NCBI GenBank assembly: GCA_023382655.1
Contig: JAHDWK010000008.1
Coordinates: 1 to 64,000 of the forward strand
Source of the DNA: Anaerolineae bacterium
GTDB taxonomy: Bacteria; Chloroflexota; Anaerolineae; Promineifilales; Promineifilaceae
Direction: 5' to 3'
DNA length: 64,000 nt
The notes beneath the pieces were generated by a model. The model had not been told where the DNA came from and did not search any database. It worked only from the letters and a program-made list of their open reading frames with translations. Positions 15,993 to 24,067 of this stretch are shown here, one piece after another (positions within the stretch are counted from its first letter, which is position 1; every line of letters starts with the position of its first letter). The position numbers and the translations under genes were made by a program.

Positions 15993-17225
15993 TTAGCCAC
16001 AGCCGCCGCTGCCGGGGGCGCGTTTTAATTGTAGCTGTATTTTGGGTGTGTAGTTCAGTTCAAACAATTCCGGTTCGGGGGCGGCGGCGGCGTGGTTAGC
16101 GCCCAGGGCAGCGGTGAAGGCGTAACGGAGTTGGTCGTCACGGCCGTCTACGGCCACATATTCCGCGCCAAACGTGTCCTTCGTGAAGGTCGCCAGCCAG
16201 TTATTGACGCCGCCTTCCAGAATGTAGACGTTAGGCACACTTTCAGCCACCAGCAGTTTCCAGGCCTGGGTAGCGGCCGTTTCGTCGTTACTCATCACCA
16301 CCACCACCGTATTGGCCGGTTCGGCAATCAATTCCGGCGTCAGCGCCAATAGTTCTTCTGATGACACATGCTGCGCGTCCTGAATGTGGAACAGGTTGTA
16401 ATCTGCTTCGCTGCGCACATCCAACAGGCGCACCTTGATTTTGGCGTCGTGCAAGGTTGCCAGCAGTTCACCGGGGTGAATTTGTACGGCGCGCTCCGCC
16501 AGCGTTCCTTCCTTTTCCGGGGCAATGGCCTGCCAGCGGTCGGCGGTGGTGGGTTGTCCCAACACAATCAGACCAATGCCGCCCAGGAAGATGATGGCCG
16601 CGGCCACGTAGCGCCAACGGGGAGCCGTGTTGGGATCAGCGTTGCCAAAATGTTGTTCCAGCTTTTCGGCCACCCAAAACATGCCCAATGCCATCACAAT
16701 CAGCCCCAGCACCACCACACCGGTAGGCAGACCAAACAGTTCCGGCAGGGTAAAACGCCCCATATAACTGCTGTTCCACCACTCATCATACAGTCCCACC
16801 GTTTCGCCAAAGAGGAAAATGCCAAACAACACGCCCAGCACGAAGAACACGCCGTCTAGTTTGGCAGTAGCGGCCGCCACCAGCGATGTGCCGGGGCAAA
16901 AGCCGCCGATGATGAAGCCAAAACCCATCACCAGTCCGCCGACAATGCCCGGCCAGAGGTAAGTAGGATTTACCCAGATTAGATTGTAATCCAGCCAGCC
17001 CAGACCAGAAGCCATAAAAATGAGCAGCATGGCCACAATGATCGCGCCAAACATCACCTTCAACACGGTCATGTCTTTGAAATAAAATTGAGCCGCCAGC
17101 TTTTTGCTGTTGCCAAAGCCGGCGCTTTCCAGCACGTAGCCAAAGCCAAAACCAATCAAAATATAGACGACATACGCGCCGTAATGTCCGAGTAATTGCG
17201 TGAGAGGGAGAGGAAAGGTAGCCAT
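15993..17225 (-). CDS. YeeE/YedE-type sulfur transporter fused to a cysteine-less rhodanese domain
   Basis: 410 residues. Residues 1-235 form about seven to nine membrane spans with the family signature GGFCPGTSLVAAATAKLDG, whose cysteine is used by YeeE-type channels for thiosulfate or sulfur-compound uptake. Residues about 245-350 are a cytoplasmic rhodanese-like domain (VRLLDVRSEADYNLFHIQDA), but the loop where the catalytic cysteine is expected reads VVVVMSNDETAATQAW without cysteine. The domain may therefore bind rather than transfer sulfur. A Pro/Leu-rich tail ends in SGGCG. It probably works with the second YeeE-like gene upstream and the multiheme cytochromes. ATG at 17225 after GAGG. 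Confidence 0.85.
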   Translation of the reverse strand: MATFPLPLTQLLGHYGAYVVYILIGFGFGYVLESAGFGNSKKLAAQFYFKDMTVLKVMFGAIIVAMLLIFMASGLGWLDYNLIWVNPTYLWPGIVGGLVMGFGFIIGGFCPGTSLVAAATAKLDGVFFVLGVLFGIFLFGETVGLYDEWWNSSYMGRFTLPELFGLPTGVVVLGLIVMALGMFWVAEKLEQHFGNADPNTAPRWRYVAAAIIFLGGIGLIVLGQPTTADRWQAIAPEKEGTLAERAVQIHPGELLATLHDAKIKVRLLDVRSEADYNLFHIQDAQHVSSEELLALTPELIAEPANTVVVVMSNDETAATQAWKLLVAESVPNVYILEGGVNNWLATFTKDTFGAEYVAVDGRDDQLRYAFTAALGANHAAAAPEPELFELNYTPKIQLQLKRAPGSGGCG

Positions 17226-17241
17226 TTTGCCTCAACTATGA

Positions 17242-17312
17242 TCCACAGATTCCGCAGATTTTACAGATTATTTTGTATGCAAAATCTGCGGAATCTGTGC
17301 AATCTGTGGATT
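17242..17312. repeat. CAGATT-word palindrome, 19-bp stem
   Basis: CACAGATTCCGCAGATTTT (17244-17262) pairs perfectly with its complement at 17281-17299, followed by one more complementary AATCTGTGGAT word. It fills the gap between the two YeeE-like genes and could act as an intercistronic stabiliser. Confidence 0.85.
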
Positions 17313-17314
17313 AA

Positions 17315-17887
17315 TCAGTTCCAAAAACGCCTTAGGGAGTAGGCCAGCAGGTAAGCGCCGGCGAAAACGGCGAACATGAAGGCCCAACTGCCGACGGACA
17401 GTACCGCCCCGCCGGAGAGGGCCTGACCGCTGGTGCAGCCGCGCGCCAGGCGGGCGCCGTAGCCCATCAGCCCACCGCCGACAAAAGCGGTGACCCAGCG
17501 CAATTGTTTAGAGACTTGTGGGCCGCGATTGGTTTCCACTTTGACACGGCCGTTCACCAGCCCACTGACAAAGCCACCCAAAATCGTGCCCACCGTCAAC
17601 ATCACAATCCAGCTATCCAGTGCGTTGGCCTCACCGCCGGCCATTGTCACCAGATAGGCCACGCGGTCTATATGCTCCGGGGCGATCAGGTCTTCAAAAT
17701 AAACCAGGATGCGGTTCAGCCCGCCCGATGCGCCCAACCCATTGCCGGTGATGAAAAAGGCCAGGAACAGCACAATTCCCAGGGCAATGGCCGCCGCATA
17801 CGGGTTGATATACTCCTTCGCCTCCCGCTTTGTCAGCGAAAAGCGTCTGGTTTTGGGTTGGGTTGGTTGCTCGGTTAAAGTGGTCAT
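17315..17887 (-). CDS. YeeE/YedE-type transporter, second half-size subunit
   Basis: 190 residues, ATG at 17887 preceded by GAGGA. A cytoplasmic N-terminal segment is followed by four to five membrane spans. GGGLMGYGARLARGCTSGQALSGG carries the second conserved cysteine signature of the family. Pairs of half-size YeeE/YedE proteins are common and are thought to form a sulfur-compound channel together. Its order, after the cytochrome genes and before the rhodanese-fused YeeE gene on the same strand, suggests one functional unit that imports thiosulfate or a related species released or consumed by the periplasmic cytochromes. The substrate is inferred from family knowledge. Confidence 0.85.
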   Translation of the reverse strand: MTTLTEQPTQPKTRRFSLTKREAKEYINPYAAAIALGIVLFLAFFITGNGLGASGGLNRILVYFEDLIAPEHIDRVAYLVTMAGGEANALDSWIVMLTVGTILGGFVSGLVNGRVKVETNRGPQVSKQLRWVTAFVGGGLMGYGARLARGCTSGQALSGGAVLSVGSWAFMFAVFAGAYLLAYSLRRFWN

Positions 17888-17897
17888 ATTTCCTCGT

Positions 17898-17969
17898 GAA
17901 CCGTAACCCGTGATTCGTAATCCGTAATCTGACGGTCTACGGTTTACGGGTCACGGATTACGGATTACG
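17898..17969. repeat. CGTAATCCG-word intergenic hairpin
   Basis: Words CGTAACC, CGTGATT, CGTAATCCGTAATC on the left and GGTTTACGGGTCACGG, ATTACGGATTACG on the right are mutually complementary and can fold into a long imperfect hairpin between the cytochrome-fusion and YeeE-like genes. Confidence 0.8.
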
Positions 17970-17971
17970 TG

Positions 17972-20722
17972 CTAATCCGTTACGGCCGTCGTCACCTCCA
18001 CCTCGTCATACCCCAACATCATGCCCTTAATGGCGGCGGTGGGGGTATGGCCGGTGGTGGTCAGGTAAACGTGCATGACAACAAAGGCAGCCAGCGTCCA
18101 GGCGATCAGCGTATGGAAAGGGGCCAGGAAAGGCAGGCCGCCGGTACGGGCAGCCATATCCGGCCACTGCTGTGCCCCCCACATCACCATGCCGGTGAGG
18201 ATTTGCAGCGGCAGCAGTACGTTCAGCAGCCCAAAATAGGTAATTTGTTGCAGCGGGTTCAATTTGTGATCCGGTGTTTTCGCGAAGGGGTGGGGATCGC
18301 CCCGGAAAATGCCGCGCAGGTAATAGACGGCTTGCTCAACTGCCTGGTCAATAAAACCGCGTGGGTGGGGCAGGTATTGGCGAATTTCGCCGGAGGCCAG
18401 GTGGTAGAAGAGGGATAGCGCCGCGTTCACCAACAGGATGAGCGCCAGGATGTTATGTACCTGCACCACGTAGTTGAAGCTGAAGAGGCCAAATTTATCC
18501 GGCTTGTGGATGATGAGACCGGTGACAAGGAGGCCAAGAATAACGGCCGTTTGCAGCCAATGCCACAACCGCTCATACACGCCATACATGTACACGCGCT
18601 CGGTCGGTGTGTGGGCTGGCTCATTTTTGCGCCTGAAGTAGATGCGCAGTGAGCTGTGCAACATGATGCCCAAGACCACACCCACAAACATGAATATGCC
18701 CAGCCAGTCCACCCAATAGATACTGCTGTGCCCAAAGATGTAAATGCTGGGCACGGCTGCGTCGTCTGATTGGGTGGCAGGTTTGAAGAAGAGCGCGCCA
18801 CCATCGTCAAGGATGTCGCCGCGCACGGCCGTGCCGCCACTGTTCACAAAGGTCGGCGTGGCTCCACCCGGTGTACTGCCAGACAGGGAAATAGCCTGGG
18901 TAATGCGCGACTCTTCGCCGTGACAGGCGCCACAGTCGCGGGTGGCCCATGCGCCGGTAGCCGTGTTGTGGTTGATGGAGTACGGCCGTATCTCCCCTAC
19001 AATATGTGCGTTTGGCAGACCGCGTTCGGCAAACCGGGTAGCCAACAATGTCTCTTTGGCCTGGGTGTCAACAAGCAGTTCGGTGGGAGACAGACGGCCG
19101 TCATGGTCCGCGTCAAACACCTGGAGCATGTGCGCTTCATACTCATCGCCATCGAGCCAGATCGCCTGTAAATCACGCAGGGGTACCGGCCGTTCCGGGT
19201 CGCCATAGACCCAATACCAGGCGGTGATAAGATTGTAGGGAGCCAGCGGGGCGGCGCCATCAGCGTTTTGACGGGGCAGCAGCACCGGCTCGTAGCCCGT
19301 AATCAATGCATTGGGGTCGCCAGCTTCGCCGTCAATGCCGCGCCAGGTGGTCAGGGGGGAACCGTCGGCGTTAACGGCCGTCCAGTTCACCGATTCCAGC
19401 GCCGGGGCGTAAAGCTGCGGCGTGTGGCAGCTTTCACAAGCCACCGCTGCTGTGTGCCGCTCTTTGTAGGGCAGCCAGTTGTGCGTATCTTCGATGCTGT
19501 GGCAGCTTTCGCAGCGGCGTAGGGTGTTGTCCAATTCCGGGGCGATGGCGCTTTGGGCGCTCTGCCCTTTGGCAAACTGGTGCAGCGGCCGATACAGATA
19601 TTCGCCTAAATCCAGACGGCGCGGATCATACGTCAGATGCTCCGGCTGTGTCTCACCCAATTCCTGAAAGTGGACGGGATTGTTCAGGGCGTAATGGCAG
19701 TCCGCACAGGCCAGCACCCGCTCGGCGTGGATGTCCCAGGAGCGGTTTAATGTCTGCTTGTCGGCCAGATTGAGGCCGGAATTAAGCAGCTTTTGGCCGG
19801 ACATCACCTGCCCGGTAGTGAGTGTGGAATAGACGTCCGACTTCTCGAAGAAGTCGAACGTCTGCAACGCCAGGGTGAGCGGTGTTTGTAAATCGGTATG
19901 CACCGCGCCATGACACGCGCCACAGTTTTCGGTGGTGGGGTCTTGAATGGAGATGTAGTTGGGCAGCAGTTCGCCGTTTTCAGCAAATGCGCCGGCGTTA
20001 TAGTGCCAGCCGTCCAGCATTGGTTCCACGATGCCGCTGTTGAACAGGGTGGCGGTGTTGGCCCAGGCAAACTGGCCAGATTGTAACATTTGGCCACGCG
20101 CTTCGTTGTTCGGGTTTGCCGTGTGGCAGAGGAAGCAGTTCATCTCCACCGTGCCCGATTCGTCCCAATCCCAGGCGACCAGTTCACCCGTGTCCGGGTC
20201 TACGATGTGGGTTTGGGGATCGTTAGGCGCTATGGCCAGGTTGGCGAGAGGCAAACCATCACGGCTGGTGGTGGCGGGGCCGCTGCCTGCGTGCCGCAGC
20301 CCCACGGTCATGAGCCATTCAGGGGTGGTCAGGTCAATCACGTCATCGCCTTCGGGAGAGAGATAGCGGTAGGTGATGGGGTCCCAACGACCGAAAAGCC
20401 CAGGGCTGCTATCCCAACTTTCCCCATCGGGCTGGCCAAACTGGCTCAAACCTACATCGGCGTGGAAGCTGTGGCTGGCAATAAATTCCGTGTCGTGACA
20501 CTGGCCGCAGGTCTGCATGGTGGAGATGGGCGCGCCAGATTCCAGGACGTTACGGCCGTGTGCATCCAATAAGGCAAAGGTGGGGTGCAGTGGTGAACCT
20601 TTTGGCAGGGTTTGTTCCTGGGCAACGGCTGTGCTGCCTATTGCCAGCCATACGGCCGTTAACATCAACGTGATGCCTGTTCCATAAAGAAAGTGGTGTC
20701 GAAAACGATGTAATGTACGCAT
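17972..20722 (-). CDS. Heptaheme cytochrome c fused to cytochrome b561-type membrane domain
   Basis: 916 residues. A signal peptide (residues about 10-34) is followed by a large periplasmic domain with seven CxxCH heme-binding motifs: CGQCH, CFLCH, CGACH, CADCH, CESCH, CESCH and CGACH. Between the sixth and seventh is a canonical EF-hand loop, DADHDGRLSPTE. After a single membrane span (about 665-685) comes a cytochrome b561/PhsC-like domain with four to five spans and His ligands (ERLWHWLQTAVI, VQVHNILALI, PFHTLIAWTLAAFVVMHVYL). Such fusions let quinol oxidation feed periplasmic multiheme centres. It starts 10 bases after the octaheme gene, so both are one operon. The exact electron acceptor is unknown; sulfur oxyanion is inferred from neighbours. 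Confidence 0.8.
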   Translation of the reverse strand: MRTLHRFRHHFLYGTGITLMLTAVWLAIGSTAVAQEQTLPKGSPLHPTFALLDAHGRNVLESGAPISTMQTCGQCHDTEFIASHSFHADVGLSQFGQPDGESWDSSPGLFGRWDPITYRYLSPEGDDVIDLTTPEWLMTVGLRHAGSGPATTSRDGLPLANLAIAPNDPQTHIVDPDTGELVAWDWDESGTVEMNCFLCHTANPNNEARGQMLQSGQFAWANTATLFNSGIVEPMLDGWHYNAGAFAENGELLPNYISIQDPTTENCGACHGAVHTDLQTPLTLALQTFDFFEKSDVYSTLTTGQVMSGQKLLNSGLNLADKQTLNRSWDIHAERVLACADCHYALNNPVHFQELGETQPEHLTYDPRRLDLGEYLYRPLHQFAKGQSAQSAIAPELDNTLRRCESCHSIEDTHNWLPYKERHTAAVACESCHTPQLYAPALESVNWTAVNADGSPLTTWRGIDGEAGDPNALITGYEPVLLPRQNADGAAPLAPYNLITAWYWVYGDPERPVPLRDLQAIWLDGDEYEAHMLQVFDADHDGRLSPTELLVDTQAKETLLATRFAERGLPNAHIVGEIRPYSINHNTATGAWATRDCGACHGEESRITQAISLSGSTPGGATPTFVNSGGTAVRGDILDDGGALFFKPATQSDDAAVPSIYIFGHSSIYWVDWLGIFMFVGVVLGIMLHSSLRIYFRRKNEPAHTPTERVYMYGVYERLWHWLQTAVILGLLVTGLIIHKPDKFGLFSFNYVVQVHNILALILLVNAALSLFYHLASGEIRQYLPHPRGFIDQAVEQAVYYLRGIFRGDPHPFAKTPDHKLNPLQQITYFGLLNVLLPLQILTGMVMWGAQQWPDMAARTGGLPFLAPFHTLIAWTLAAFVVMHVYLTTTGHTPTAAIKGMMLGYDEVEVTTAVTD

Positions 20723-20732
20723 GGTTGTTGTG

Positions 20733-22184
20733 TCAATTTCCGGTTAAACCTTGTTGGTCACGGCCGCCCCAGCGGATGGGGTCGCCGTAGTAGCCGAGAG
20801 CTTGCCAATCTATACGGCCGTCCTCCCCATGGCAATCATTACATTGCAGCGCGTTCTCTTTGGGGGCGACCATATGGCTCAAATTCCAATACATTTCCGT
20901 AGGCGCAAAGCCGTATTCACCGCTGTAAGGCAGCCCGGCCGCGGCCATGCCCAGCCGCGCTGACTGATCCCAATCAAACGTTGTCCAGTATCCATCCTCG
21001 CCGACCGTTTGCGGCTGAATCAGGTAGTTATAACCGGCGTCGTAAATCTGGTTGGCCAGGTGAACTTTGAAGGGCCAGATTTTGGCGCTGTCGTCGTTGA
21101 TGTTACCCAACGGGGTGTTGATAGGGGTGGAAATGGTAGGGTCAATGAGGTCGCCCATAATGTAGCGGTCTGATGTGCCGTTGTACCAGAGATAAGCAGG
21201 CATAAAACCTTGTTCGTAAACGAAGCTGCCCTTGATCTTCAGGTAGGTGTGGGGGTCTTCGGGGATGGCATCATTCCCGGCCGTTGACCAGTCCCAATGC
21301 ATTTTGGTGGCATCGCGCACCGCGCCTTCGGGGATGTGGCAGGTCTGGCAGGCCACATTGTCTACGTGGGCGTTGATGCGTTCATCGCTGTGCAGGTCGG
21401 CGGCGTGGCAGTCGGTGCAGGCCACCTGGTTTTCGCTGTTGACACTGACGGACATGGCCTGCCCGGTGATGCGGTGGTCTTCGGCCTGATGGCAGTCGGT
21501 GCATTGGAGGTCGTAGCGGCCCATGTGCACATCAATGTCTTCGGTGGGGAAGTAGAGCGTTTCGTCCATGTCGCCATGTTTGACGGCGTTGCCGCCGCCA
21601 CCGTTGAAGTGGCAGCTACCGCAGTTTTGGCGGGTGGGGTAATTGACGCTTTGGGCGGCCGCTACCAAATCTATACCTTCGGCGGGCAACCCAGCGGCCC
21701 CTTTGCTGTAAAGACCGGTATCGGCGTGGCAAACCAGGCAGTCTACGTCTGTTTCCGTGGCCGTTTCTTGAAAGTCGGCGTCATCCCAACCATACCCGGC
21801 ATGGCAGCGGGTGCAGCCCGTCCAGTTGCTTTGGATACCAATGCAGAAGTTGTTGATCTGGTTGGCCTTGCCAATGGTGACGGGTTCGTCACGGCCAGGC
21901 AACAGCACCGGTTCACTTTCCCAGGTGAAGTGGGTGGTGTGCATCACCTGGTCGGCGGCTTCTTCATGACATTCCAGGCAGGCGGCGGTGACCTCCTGGC
22001 CGGTTTCATAAGGGCCGGTCATGAGTTCGGTGTGGTCGGTGTGGGGCACTCGTTGGGGGACGTTGCTCCAGGGGTCAGTGGTGACGGCCGTTTCCGCCGG
22101 TTTTACCAGCGCCCAAATGGGAGCGGCAATGAGCAGAATCGTGCCGATGATACCCAGGAGCCAGATGTATTTGAAATCGCGCAT
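20733..22184 (-). CDS. Octaheme cytochrome c, tetrathionate reductase (OTR) family
   Basis: 483 residues from ATG at 22184; a longer in-frame reading begins inside an intergenic repeat and is rejected. An N-terminal span IWLLGIIGTILLIAAPIWAL anchors or exports the protein. Eight CxxCH motifs follow (CLECH, CTRCH, CLVCH, CGSCH, CTDCH, CTDCH, CQTCH, CNDCH), the number and overall length of the octaheme tetrathionate reductase family, which can reduce tetrathionate, nitrite or hydroxylamine in vitro. The conserved middle FNGGGGNAVKHGDM and TKMHWDWSTAG segments are typical. The downstream heptaheme-cytochrome b fusion would supply electrons from quinol. No Shine-Dalgarno is visible. Confidence 0.88.
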   Translation of the reverse strand: MRDFKYIWLLGIIGTILLIAAPIWALVKPAETAVTTDPWSNVPQRVPHTDHTELMTGPYETGQEVTAACLECHEEAADQVMHTTHFTWESEPVLLPGRDEPVTIGKANQINNFCIGIQSNWTGCTRCHAGYGWDDADFQETATETDVDCLVCHADTGLYSKGAAGLPAEGIDLVAAAQSVNYPTRQNCGSCHFNGGGGNAVKHGDMDETLYFPTEDIDVHMGRYDLQCTDCHQAEDHRITGQAMSVSVNSENQVACTDCHAADLHSDERINAHVDNVACQTCHIPEGAVRDATKMHWDWSTAGNDAIPEDPHTYLKIKGSFVYEQGFMPAYLWYNGTSDRYIMGDLIDPTISTPINTPLGNINDDSAKIWPFKVHLANQIYDAGYNYLIQPQTVGEDGYWTTFDWDQSARLGMAAAGLPYSGEYGFAPTEMYWNLSHMVAPKENALQCNDCHGEDGRIDWQALGYYGDPIRWGGRDQQGLTGN

Positions 22185-22207
22185 GTTACACCGGGGAAGG
22201 TAATTGA

Positions 22208-22239
22208 GTAATTGAGTAATTACCCAATTACTCAATTAC
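22208..22239. repeat. CCCAATTACTC-word hairpin
   Basis: GTAATTGAGTAATT (22208-22221) pairs perfectly with AATTACTCAATTAC (22226-22239) around a 4-base loop. A second left-arm copy precedes it at 22200. It overlaps the stop codon of the ArsR-type gene and lies 24 bases upstream of the octaheme gene. Confidence 0.85.
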
Positions 22240-22577
22240 ATAGTTACCAAAACGTCTGATTGCTGCGCCAGGACAGAGCGAAGAATCTGGCGCATGGTGT
22301 TGAGGACTTCGATGATACGGCCGTCGGTGAGTGTGTAGGTAACGGCCGTGCCGTTCCTTTCTGTCTGCACCAACCCGCGATCCCGCAGCACACCCAGGTG
22401 GCGGGAGACGGTAGGTTGGGGCATGTTCAGCGCCTCCGCCAGAGCAGTGACGTGGCGGGGTTCATCGTCCAGGGCATAGAGGATCAAAATGCGTTTGGGG
22501 TCGCCTAACGCCTGGCAGATGTTGGCGTGCAGCAGGCTGAGTTCGTCGAGAGTGGGGTAGTTCATTGTAGTTTCCAT
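22236..22577 (-). CDS. ArsR/SmtB-family transcriptional regulator
   Basis: 113 residues, winged helix-turn-helix: LLHANICQALGDPKRILILY, ALAEALNMPQPTVSRHLGVL (recognition helix), RGLVQTERNGTAVTYTLTDG (wing). Only one cysteine is present, in the alpha-1/2 region (NICQAL), so the two-cysteine persulfide switch of SqrR/BigR proteins and typical metal sites are incomplete. It is first in the operon with the two cytochrome genes and therefore probably regulates them and itself. A palindrome matching ATTC-N8-GAAT lies six bases upstream. The start may be ATG 22577 or the ATG at 22565; neither has a strong Shine-Dalgarno. The inducer, likely a reactive sulfur species, is inference. Confidence 0.85.
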   Translation of the reverse strand: METTMNYPTLDELSLLHANICQALGDPKRILILYALDDEPRHVTALAEALNMPQPTVSRHLGVLRDRGLVQTERNGTAVTYTLTDGRIIEVLNTMRQILRSVLAQQSDVLVTM

Positions 22578-22582
22578 CCATG

Positions 22583-22600
22583 TATTCGCTTATCCGAATA
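22583..22600. promoter_or_regulatory. Candidate ArsR-type operator
   Basis: TATTCG-N6-CGAATA is a perfect inverted repeat just upstream of the ArsR-type gene. It contains ATTC-N8-GAAT, the spacing reported for sulfide/persulfide-responsive SqrR-type ArsR regulators. Confidence 0.55.
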
Positions 22601-22645
22601 GATGCCCGAAGTGTACGCTGATCGCCAGAAACTTTTCAGGGATGA

Positions 22646-22677
22646 TTGTCATTTTCCGATTGTGACATTTGTCACAA
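22646..22677. promoter_or_regulatory. 32-nt element with CRP-like palindrome, copy 1
   Basis: TTGTCATTTTCCG is followed after one base by TTGTGAC-ATTT-GTCACAA, which contains the full CRP-type consensus TGTGA-N6-TCACA. It lies between the divergent ArsR and FHA genes. A second copy (26 of 32 positions identical) is at 26084-26115. Confidence 0.65.
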
Positions 22678-22783
22678 GTTAGGTGGCGGCACGGCCGTGA
22701 CGGTTTTTCATGCCAAACAGGGCTGCTGGCATAGTTGTCGTTTTTATGCTATTTTTGGTTGGCTCTCTTTATGTGGTGAATCC

Positions 22784-23419
22784 GTGACCGACGATCAAAT
22801 AAGTCCAGCTTATTTAGCCAATCTGCTTTCCTTGCTCGATTATCATTTTAGTGAGGAAGAACTGCGCACACTCTGTTTTCAATTGCAGGTGGCGTATGAA
22901 ACGCTGCCCGCTCAGGGCAAAAAGAATAAAGCACGAGAGATGATTGAGTATATGGTTCGTTACCAGCGATTGCCCGAATTGATAACGCTGCTTGAAAACG
23001 AACGTCCCCATGTGAACTGGCAAGCAGGCGTTACATTTGGCAATGAAGCACCTGAATTTGTGCAACTACGCTTCCCGTCACGGCCGTTTGCCGCGCTTAT
23101 CACCACCAATGGCCCCCAGGCTGGAATGTGGGTTTTTCTGACAGAGCAATCACGCCGGATCGTCTTTGGGCGTCAGGCCGAAGTTTCCATACGCGACCGG
23201 AGCCTCAGCAAGAATCATTTTGCTCTTATTGTCACGCTGGCAGAAAACCCGGCACAGCAAAAAAGAGAATATCAGGTGGGCGTGCTAGACCTGCACAGCA
23301 ACAACGGTACGTTTGTCAATGGCCTCAATGCCAACGGATTGATGCCCCTGGAACATGGGGCTATCGTTGAGGCTGGCGGTTCAAGATTCGTTTTTATGGA
23401 ATTGCCAACCAACTACTAA
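22784..23419 (+). CDS. Effector-associated domain plus FHA domain protein
   Basis: 212 residues from GTG at 22784, preceded by GGTGA; a longer in-frame reading upstream crosses the 32-nt regulatory element and is rejected. Residues about 5-75 (LANLLSLLDYHFSEEELRTL, then AREMIEYMVRYQRLPELI, ERPHVNW) look like one of the death-fold-like effector-associated domains that tie NTPase, protease, TIR or CHAT effectors into bacterial conflict or signalling complexes. Residues about 110-205 are an FHA domain (IVFGRQAEVSIRDRSLSKNHF, LDLHSNNGTFVNG), which binds phosphothreonine peptides. It may be an adaptor that recruits a partner with the same domain after Ser/Thr kinase action. No kinase is encoded nearby. 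Confidence 0.75.
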   Translation: MTDDQISPAYLANLLSLLDYHFSEEELRTLCFQLQVAYETLPAQGKKNKAREMIEYMVRYQRLPELITLLENERPHVNWQAGVTFGNEAPEFVQLRFPSRPFAALITTNGPQAGMWVFLTEQSRRIVFGRQAEVSIRDRSLSKNHFALIVTLAENPAQQKREYQVGVLDLHSNNGTFVNGLNANGLMPLEHGAIVEAGGSRFVFMELPTNY

Positions 23420-23523
23420 ATCTATGAGGTGAGGAGTGAGGCATCCTCAAACTTATGTTGGTCAGGTACTACTAATAGAAAATTTAGTTAGAAGTCGGAC
23501 AATACCCCTATTTGAGGGATGAC

Positions 23524-24054
23524 ATGCCTGAATCCATAGCACAAGACGTTGACCATTTCATCACCCGGTGGCAGGCGTCGGGTGCGGCCGAACGGGCCAA
23601 TTACCAGTTGTTTCTCACCGAATTGTGTGAGCTGTTGGGCGTGGAACGGCCGTTACCCAAAACCCCCCATGAGCAGGAAAACGCCTACGTCTTTGAGAAG
23701 GTTGTGCCTTCACCCCACGCCACGACCAACTTCATAGACCTGTACAAACGCGGTTGTTTTGTGTTGGAGGCGAAGCAGGGCAGCGACCCTCACAAGGGTT
23801 ACGACAGGCCGGATGATGGACAGGCCCCCTTTTCGGAGGCGGCGTTGCGGCGGATGCAGCAGCGCAAGAAGGGCACGGCCGTGCGCTCTGCCCTTGCCAC
23901 CTTTGCCTGACCAGTAACGGTGGCAGAAGTAGCGGGGTTGTTTGACGGCCGTGTCACCCCCAAACGCCAGGAACAAATCGGCCAACTGCTGGAAACGCTG
24001 GCAGCGTTGGGACAGGCGGGTACGGAGAGTGATGGAAGGTTTACGGCCGTGTGA
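23524..24054 (+). pseudogene. MmeI-type restriction-methyltransferase, internally deleted and interrupted
   Basis: From ATG 23524 (GAGG upstream) the first 90 codons match the N-terminal nuclease part of MmeI-like type IIG enzymes: RANYQLFLTELCELLGVERP, ENAYVFEKV and the nuclease motif D72-x9-E82-A-K84 (IDLYKRGCFVLEAKQ). The sequence then jumps to the RKKGTAVR region and to a C-terminal-like segment VAEVAGLFDG...IGQLLETLAALGQ. The methylase core of about 700 residues is missing, and an in-frame TGA at 23908 (perhaps once TGG) splits the remainder. The three blocks stay in one frame, so this looks like one gene decayed by internal deletion and a nonsense change. Confidence 0.7.
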
Positions 24055-24067
24055 TAACAAGCCGGAC

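Noticed and set aside
17242-17312. Long stem between YeeE-like genes as a riboswitch or small RNA gene
   Set aside because: The stem is a simple word palindrome like many other gaps; no promoter or conserved aptamer core was seen.
21297-22211. 304-codon open frame on the plus strand
   Set aside because: Antisense to the octaheme cytochrome gene; its composition mirrors the CxxCH codons.
22646-22783. Upstream extension of the FHA gene (46 extra codons)
   Set aside because: It begins with TTG inside the 32-nt regulatory element, is Cys/Trp-rich unlike the domain that follows, and the GTG at 22784 has a better ribosome-binding site.
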